Origin: Azospirillum cavernae
Lineage (GTDB): Bacteria; Pseudomonadota; Alphaproteobacteria; Azospirillales; Azospirillaceae
Reading direction: 5' to 3'
Length of the DNA: 64,000 nucleotides
Assembly: GCF_003590795.1 (NCBI RefSeq)
Contig: NZ_QYUL01000006.1
Coordinates: 156,840-220,839, forward strand
Each line of letters begins with the position of its first letter. The stretch's first letter is position 1. This document shows, in pieces, positions 59,031-64,000 of the stretch. The notes under the pieces are model-generated. The model ran no database searches. It was not told the origin of the DNA and worked only from the letters and a program-made list of their open reading frames with translations. The position numbers and the translations under genes were made by a program.

Positions 59031-60247
59031 CAGGGCAATCGCTTGAAAGTTATCCGGCCGCCAGAGTGATGGCTTTCGCAGGTAGTCGTCATCCCAAGCG
59101 GCTGTTTTTCGCCGGACTTTCAGGCTTGCCTTGTCAGGAATCGCGCGGAAGAGGTTGAGAGCGGAATGACGGATCACAGCCATATTGGCGGGTCTGTTTT
59201 CGGTTCTCAGGCGCATGAGGTCGTCGTGGAAGACGACGTCGAGGACCCAGTGGAGGCGGTTTTCGATGCCCCAGTGGGCGCGGACGGCTCGGGCGAACTG
59301 AGCGGCGGACAGCGGCGCTGACGACAGGTAATAGCGTCGGGCTGTGCTGGTTTTGCCGTCTTTTTCGACGTCGGCCTCGATCATGCCGATCATGGCGAGG
59401 CCAGGGAAACGGGTTCTCCGGGAAAGCGGCGGTTGGTGGTGAGCCAAGCGACGTCATGGCTGACGGCGTGGCGCCGGATCTCAATCCGGCCATGGTCGCC
59501 ATCGGTGGTCTCATGGCGGTCAAAGGCGTCGCCTGGCTCTTGATGAAAGAACAGCCGCACGTCATCGGCCAGGGTTGGCCAGTTGTCTTTGAGGGCAAGG
59601 AGATAATCGGCGTCCTTGGCGCGGATGGCTTCGGCGATGGACCGCTGGCAGCCCATCGCGTCGATGGTGACCAAGGCTCCTTTGAGTTCAAGACGCTCCA
59701 ACAGCGCCGGGATCGCGGTGATTTCGTTGCTCTTGGCCGCCACGGCTTCCTGCCCCAAGACCAGACGCTGGCGGCTGGCCCAGGCCGACACGGTGTGGAG
59801 CGGGCTTTCCTCAGCCCGCCGCGCCCGGCGCGAGGTTTTGCCGTCGATGGACGATGTCCGGGTCGCCATCGCGCAGATCCGCCACCCAAGCGGAAAAACA
59901 GGCGGAAAACAGCCTGGCCGGCAGAGCGTTCATCACGTCGTTGAGCGTATCGTGCGAGGGAATACCTCGCTCGAAGGGCAAAAGGCTGCGCAGAAAATCC
60001 TCTTTGCGCCGCGCCCAGCGTTCGATTTCAACGAAATCTTCCCCTCCCGCCATCGTGCCGCACAGGATCACCAATAGGATTTCCGGCAGCGGATACACCA
60101 CTTTCCAAGCCTGGCGCGGATCCTCCAGCGCCGAAAAATGATCCAAAAGCGACCGTGCCTGCATGGGATGAGCCTCCGATTCGAGGCCCTCTATGAATCA
60201 CAGCAAGCCCCGTACCGGAATCCCCTCGTCTTCAAGCGATTGCCCTG
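59031..60247 (-). mobile_element. ISAs1-family element with 17-bp perfect terminal inverted repeats
   Basis: The left end is CAGGGCAATCGCTTGAA (59031-59047); the same sequence is reverse-complemented at the right end (60231-60247). The interior holds the decayed transposase at 59050-60164. Length 1217 bases fits the family. The tip at 22946 is a fragment of another copy. Confidence 0.85.
59050..60164 (-). pseudogene. ISAs1-family transposase, frameshifted
   Basis: From the ATG at 60164 the frame reads LLDHFSALEDPRQAWKVVYP, PLPEILLVILCGTMAGGEDF and FERGIPSHDTLNDVMNALPA, the DDE_Tnp_1-associated N-terminus. A shift leads to TSSIDGKTSRRARRAEESPL, then ALVTIDAMGCQRSIAEAIRA (catalytic D), then a second shift to VRAHWGIENRLHWVLDVVFH (the E region) and IRHSALNLFRAIPDKASLKV. 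A third shift would give the natural end AITLAAG with the TAA at 59050. At least three frameshifts; the element is dead. Confidence 0.85.
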
Positions 60248-60822
60248 CCTTAGACGATCAACGATTGATTTTAATGATAGCAAAGTATTAGTTTTCTTCT
60301 GAGCTATCGATATCTTCTCTGTCAGTCGTGAGGAGCGCGGTCGGCTTGCAAGGGCGAAGATGGCTATCTTCGACATTGTCTGCCGTTGTCGGGCAGTTCA
60401 TGCGAAAAGCCGGATTCCAAGGGGTTGGGGTACTGCCGCGTCTCGGTTTTGCAGACCGGCTCATGCAAAATGTCGGCAGTTCATGCGAAAAGTCCGTTTC
60501 AGGAATCACGGGATCATCTTCAACCCATTGGAAATCGGGAGTTTATCCCAAAACAGCCCTCGTCTTCCGCAGTGTTGGCCAGCCCCGTCAGGCGACTGTT
60601 TGGTCTGGGATTTTGTCGCGCGGCATCTGCGCGCCGACGGCCGCCGAGCGGGAGGAATGGAGTGGTCCAACTGGGGGCCTGTTCCGGCTTCCGTTCCGCC
60701 CGCTCAGCCCCCCTTGCGGACCGCTGTAAAGGAATTGGCGCGCTCTGAAACGACCGTTTACTCTCATTCTCATAGACTTTACAAAGGGGTATCCTGACGC
60801 TTTTTTCAGCTTGGAATCCGCC
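60248..60822. other. Region without a gene; two direct repeats upstream of the recombinase
   Basis: These 575 bases lie between the ISAs1 end and the serine recombinase and hold no supported gene. A ~21-base motif occurs twice, 84 bases apart: GTCGGGCAGTTCATGCGAAA at 60388 and GTCGGCAGTTCATGCGAAAA at 60472. These could be recombinase binding sites. Confidence 0.45.
60388..60492 (+). repeat. Direct repeat pair (possible recombinase sites)
   Basis: The repeats at 60388-60409 and 60472-60492 share GTCGG-(G)-CAGTTCATGCGAAAAG, differing by one inserted G. They lie 330-430 bases upstream of a serine recombinase start, so a res-like role is possible but unproven. They do not obviously resemble a Tn3 res dyad. 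Confidence 0.5.
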
Positions 60823-61730
60823 ATGGCGCTCATCGGCTACGCCCGCGTCTCGACCGACGATCAGACCACCGCCGCCCAGATGGACGTGCTGCGCGCCGTC
60901 GGCTGCGCCACGATTTTCGAGGAGAAGGCCTCGGGCGCCTCGCGGGCCCGGCCGGAACTGGCACGGACCCTGGCCCGCCTCAGCCGGGGCGACACGCTGG
61001 TCATCTGGAAGCTGGACCGGCTCGGTCGCTCGCTGTCGCATTTGCTGGAGGTGATCGAGGACCTGCGTGGGCGTGGTTGCCACTTCCGCTGTCTCACCAG
61101 CCCGATCGACACCGCCAGCCCGCATGGCACGCTGGTGCTCCAAATGCTCGGCGCCGTGGCCGAGTACGAACGTTCGCTGATCCGCGAGCGGACGCGGGCC
61201 GGGCTGGCGGCCGCCAGGGCGCGGGCCGGGTCGGTGGCAACCCCAAGCTGAAGCAGGGCGACAAGGTGACCGCGCAGCGTCTTGCCGACCGGCAGCGTCA
61301 GCTCTACCTGCTGGAGTTGACCCGCACGGCGGAGGAGTGGCTGCCCACCGTGCGGCGGCTTCGGCCATCCCGCTCCTGGGCGGCGGTGACGCGCGCCGTG
61401 AACGCCAAGCTGCCACCGGGTCGGCACTGGACCGCCGAACGTTTGCGTCGGGCCGTCCGCGTCTTCGTCGATGAAGGGCTGGCCAACCGGGTGCTGCTCG
61501 ACAAGGTGCCCTCGGTGCGCGCCGACGACCGGCTGATGGTGCTGGTGGCTGGCATCGCCCGAGCGAACCCGAAGCTGTCGCTTCGGGCGATCGGCGCCCA
61601 GTTGGAGGCAATGTGGGAGACAACGCCACGTGGTGGGCACCTGGGCGGCGGCGTCGGTCAAAAATCTGTTGGATCGTGCCGCGCGCAGGGACTTCTGTCT
61701 GCCAGCCCGTCAGTCGGCACGAATGATTAG
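60823..61730 (+). pseudogene. Serine recombinase with C-terminal extension, frameshifted
   Basis: The ATG at 60823 gives MALIGYARVSTDDQTTAAQM with the catalytic Ser, LVIWKLDRLGRSLSHLLEVI, and EYERSLIRERTRAGLAAARA. The first frame then ends at 61251. In the next frame the protein continues AGRVGGNPKLKQGDKVTAQR, then RRLRPSRSWAAVTRAVNAKL and LSLRAIGAQLEAMWETTPRG. Such extended resolvases occur in plasmids and transposons. The shift near 61230 makes it inactive. The frame ends at the IS630 insertion site. Confidence 0.8.
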
Positions 61731-62666
61731 AGCATCGAGCGTTTAATCTGGCGCATATCCAGCGTGCTTGAGGTAGTTCCAGCATTCCTCATGCGTATAG
61801 AGGTCAGATGGAGCCGACGGCATTTTCCCAATGGTGCGCCGATGCGTGGAGATGGGCCTTGAGCTTGGCGAAGGCCATCTCGATGGGGTTGAGGTGTAGG
61901 GGGGCAGAAAAAAGGCCCTTTTTCTTTGAGGATGGCTTTGGCCTTTTCGCTTTTGTGGCTGGACAGGTTGTCGAGGATGACGACGTCGCCCGGTCGCAGG
62001 TGGGGGCAAGCTGAGTCTCGACATAGGTTTCGAAGAGAACCTTGTTCATCGCGCCCTTGATGATCCAGGGGGCGGTAAGGCCATCGCAACGCAAGGCGGC
62101 GATGAAAGTCTGGGTTCCCCAATGGCCGAATGGCGCTTTTGCCTTGAACCGCTGGCCGCGCTTGGCTCGCCCGCGCAGCCGGGTCATCTTGGTGGTGGTG
62201 GCGGTTTCGTCGAGGAACACCAACCGATCCGGTTCCTCGCGCATCCGGGGCTGGCGGTGGTTTCGCCACGTCCGACGGTCATCAGCGACATCAGCGCGAC
62301 CGGCTTCGGTCGCCAGCACTGTTTTTTTTGACGGTGAAGCCGCTGGCGATCAGGAAGCGCGACAGCGAGGCGGGTGAGCCGTGATCCCGCGCTCGGCTTT
62401 CAGCTTGGCCGCCAGTTCCGGCATGGTGATGTCGCCCTGAGCCTCCACCCAACCGATCAGAAGCGCGGCGTGGGGAGCCAGTTTGCCGCCTCCCGGCGAA
62501 CGTCCTTGCGCGCGAAGCCCCCGAAGGCATCTCCGCTGCGCCCGGCCCCGCGCCGCTGCCCCCCGCACCACCGTCCCCGCCAACCCAATCCCTAAGGAAT
62601 TGAATGTGTGAATCATGGCGAAAAAACAAACGCAAGCCTTCGATTCAGATTTCACGCGCGATGCTC
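61730..62666 (-). mobile_element. IS630-family element inserted at a TA duplication
   Basis: The ends are inverted (GAGCATCGAGCGTTTAATCTG at the left; reverse-complemented GAGCATCGCGCGTGAAATCTG at the right) and flanked by TA on both sides (61728-61729, 62667-62668), the duplicated target of IS630/Tc1 elements. The interior holds the decayed transposase. The right end lies only 8 bases from the stop of the glycosyltransferase at 62674. Confidence 0.88.
61743..62616 (-). pseudogene. IS630-family transposase, frameshifted
   Basis: The pieces read KLAPHAALLIGWVEAQGDIT then MPELAAKLKAERGITAH (the helix-turn-helix), then a shift to LVFLDETATTTKMTRLRGRA and AKAPFGHWGTQTFIAALRCD (catalytic D), then VILDNLSSHKSEKAKAILKE in another frame (second D), LNPIEMAFAKLKAHLHASAH (the NPIE Glu), and YLKHAGYAPD. 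At least three frameshifts. The start is approximate. Confidence 0.85.
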
Positions 62667-62673
62667 TAAGGCC

Positions 62674-63642
62674 CTATGGAGCGTAAACAGCGTCATGTCC
62701 TCCAACAGACAATCCCACAGGTGGACGATGTCCAAGCTCCCGGATCGCGCGATAATCGAATGGGGTCTGAATGGAGCGCCCAGTCAGCGTATGCGTTTCA
62801 AGGGGAGCCATCTTGTCGGCGATGGAGCGACCGCTGTGGATCAGGTGCAGAATTTCGATGACGTCGTGCGGCGGTTGGGGAACGCGCAAGCTTCCGGTCG
62901 TATCGTCGATCAACGGCCTTGCTTCTCCCAACACCCAGTTGAAGCGGGCGGGCAGAAAAGCGGCGTCGGCATGGCGGCGGTGAACCGCCAGATTCAAAGC
63001 GGTCTGCTCGAAGATGTGATACAGCGTGTCCGACCGTTCCATCGAGAAGTCCAGGATTGGGCCAATTTCCGCCGCCCACAGGTCCCAAATCGGCGAGCCG
63101 GTCGGCATGGCGAAAACCCCGGAACAAATTTCGCCCAGCACCAGCATGGTTTGCGCCAAAGCTTCGGGCAACAGTGTTCGGTACACCGGCAGAATGGCTG
63201 CCCGCGCCTTCAACGCTCCCAGCCCGTGATAGCGGGTGTAGGCTGGATCAACCGTTGGCACGACGGCGATGTCCCGACCTGCGGCGGCGGCGGCCAGCGT
63301 CGCAAGCGCGGTCGGCGTCGCCACCCAGGTGTCGGCGTCGAGCCAGATGTAGGTCTGGTAGCCGGGAAAATAATCGCGGAGATGGGGGCGGGCGGTCATC
63401 GCCTTGATCCATTCCGGCGGTCGGAAACGGGCTTGGTGCTCGGCGCTCATGTGCCAATCGGGGACGGCGAAGCGATCAACGTAGGGGGCGAAGCGGTCGC
63501 GATCCTCGACCGTCAACCCGGTGTCGAGGATGCCGACCGGCAAACCCCCGCCATGGTCGCGCACGGACTCCAGAAGCCCGGCCAGCAGCGGCGCATACGC
63601 CGTGTTCGCCGAGGTGACGATGATGGTGTCTGCGGGTGTCAT
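62674..63642 (-). CDS. GT8-like glycosyltransferase
   Basis: About 322 residues from the ATG at 63642, which overlaps the next upstream stop (ATGA). GT-A features: IIVTSANTAYAPLLAGLLES at the start, then GILDTGLTVEDRDRFAPYVD, and the metal site YQTYIWLDADTWVATPTALA with the D-x-D. Later, EICSGVFAMPTGSPIWDLW and HIFEQTALNLAVHRRHADAA resemble lipopolysaccharide GT8 enzymes. It would transfer a sugar from a UDP donor. The IS630 insertion lies just beyond its stop and may have replaced its terminator. Confidence 0.8.
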   Translation of the reverse strand: MTPADTIIVTSANTAYAPLLAGLLESVRDHGGGLPVGILDTGLTVEDRDRFAPYVDRFAVPDWHMSAEHQARFRPPEWIKAMTARPHLRDYFPGYQTYIWLDADTWVATPTALATLAAAAAGRDIAVVPTVDPAYTRYHGLGALKARAAILPVYRTLLPEALAQTMLVLGEICSGVFAMPTGSPIWDLWAAEIGPILDFSMERSDTLYHIFEQTALNLAVHRRHADAAFLPARFNWVLGEARPLIDDTTGSLRVPQPPHDVIEILHLIHSGRSIADKMAPLETHTLTGRSIQTPFDYRAIRELGHRPPVGLSVGGHDAVYAP

Positions 63643-64000
63643 GACGCGCCGCCCTCTCGATGTTGCTCGGTGCGCAGATCGCTCCGCAGATGTTCCAGCG
63701 CGGTTGTCCATCCGTCATCCGATCTTTGCCGGTACACGGTGAAACCGGGAAACCATACGCTGTGTGGGCCATCGCCCAGCCAGCGAAACTCCGCCGGGAA
63801 CGGCACGAGGACCCGCGCGTTCAAACCCAGGGCCGCGCGCAGATGCGTGTTGGTGTTGCTGACGCCGATCACCTCCTCCAGCAGAGCGAGAAGCGCCAGC
63901 ATCTCTTCCAGATCCTCGTTGAGCGCGCCAAAATCGACGACCGACCGACCAACCAACTGGGCGAAAGCGGCCACCTCGCCCATTTCCGGCTGGCGCTGCA
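63639..64000 (-). CDS. TPR/GT9-like glycosyltransferase C-terminal part, truncated by window edge
   Basis: The frame is open to the right end of the window, so the start lies outside; an internal ATG at 63983 is only an artefact of the edge. The visible ~120 residues read QLVGRSVVDFGALNEDLEEM, then LEEVIGVSNTNTHLRAALGL with the SNT-x-H pattern that also occurs in the protein at 10061-11689 (SNTTVHVAGALG). After that come VWFPGFTVYRQRSDDGW and the tail, matching the end of the TPR-GT type. The TPR part would lie beyond the window. Confidence 0.7.
   Translation of the reverse strand, partial: QRQPEMGEVAAFAQLVGRSVVDFGALNEDLEEMLALLALLEEVIGVSNTNTHLRAALGLNARVLVPFPAEFRWLGDGPHSVWFPGFTVYRQRSDDGWTTALEHLRSDLRTEQHREGGAS

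Noticed and set aside
60520..61785. 421-codon minus-strand frame across the second recombinase
   Set aside because: Arg/Pro/Ala-rich without domains, opposite a recognisable serine recombinase.
1..64000. tRNA, rRNA, riboswitches or replication origin
   Set aside because: No cloverleaf, conserved rRNA segment, known riboswitch core or initiator gene was seen on either strand by eye; a covariance-model scan would be needed to exclude them firmly.

Overview
The window is GC-rich (mostly mid-60s % by eye) and belongs to an alphaproteobacterium, most likely of the Rhodospirillales/Azospirillum-Magnetospirillum type. This assignment is inferred from codon use and the style of the surface-polysaccharide genes; there is no rRNA, tRNA or other taxonomic marker here. 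Almost everything is surface-glycan biosynthesis, interrupted by two patches of decayed insertion sequences.

Region 1 (1-22.8 kb) is a polysaccharide assembly and export block. It holds a fusion of a Wzx-type flippase with a WecG/TagA-type glycosyltransferase, an O-antigen ligase/polymerase-like membrane protein, and a coupled set of secreted low-complexity protein, PPP-type phosphatase and nucleotidyltransferase-fold protein. About nine glycosyltransferase or glycosyltransferase-like genes follow (several strand switches), with a small methyltransferase, an M23 peptidase and a secreted serralysin-like M10 metalloprotease with RTX repeats.

Region 2 (22.9-24.04 kb) is a scar: an orphan ISAs1 end, an IS3-family relic and a fragment of a 17-kDa surface-antigen gene.

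Region 3 (24.05-39.6 kb) is a 15-gene, tightly packed minus-strand operon with many ATGA and TAATG overlaps. From the promoter end it encodes a transaldolase-like enzyme, two sugar epimerases, a kinase/nucleotidylyltransferase resembling HldE with its domains swapped, a Gfo/Idh oxidoreductase, a UDP-glucose dehydrogenase homologue lacking the catalytic Cys, another epimerase, a methyltransferase, a radical SAM protein, a UDP-galactopyranose-mutase-like flavoprotein, a GT2, an epimerase, a TylC3-type C-methyltransferase, a 3,5-epimerase and a cephalosporin-hydroxylase-like protein. This reads as synthesis of an unusual, probably C-branched and possibly higher-carbon, nucleotide sugar.

Region 4 (39.6-54.7 kb) continues the theme: a 17-bp tandem repeat array in the leader region, a radical-SAM pseudogene, a SIS-domain sugar isomerase, a NodU-type carbamoyltransferase with a nearby SxtJ-like mini-protein, TPR proteins, stand-alone E1-alpha/E1-beta thiamine-diphosphate subunits, methyltransferases, and two SGNH-hydrolase-like proteins each next to a member of a small Rossmann-plus-membrane-anchor family.

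Region 5 (54.7-62.7 kb) is an IS graveyard: inverted IS110-type ends around an IS256 element, an IS256-type end, a low-GC frameshifted sulfotransferase, IS5, ISAs1 and IS630 relics and two serine recombinases. Region 6 (62.7-64 kb) returns to glycan genes (a GT8-like transferase and the end of another transferase).

The best candidate for something undescribed is the combination of transaldolase, stand-alone TPP E1 pair, SIS isomerase, domain-swapped HldE and Cys-less UGD in one glycan locus; second is the paired SGNH/Rossmann-TM module. Both are inferences from gene content.
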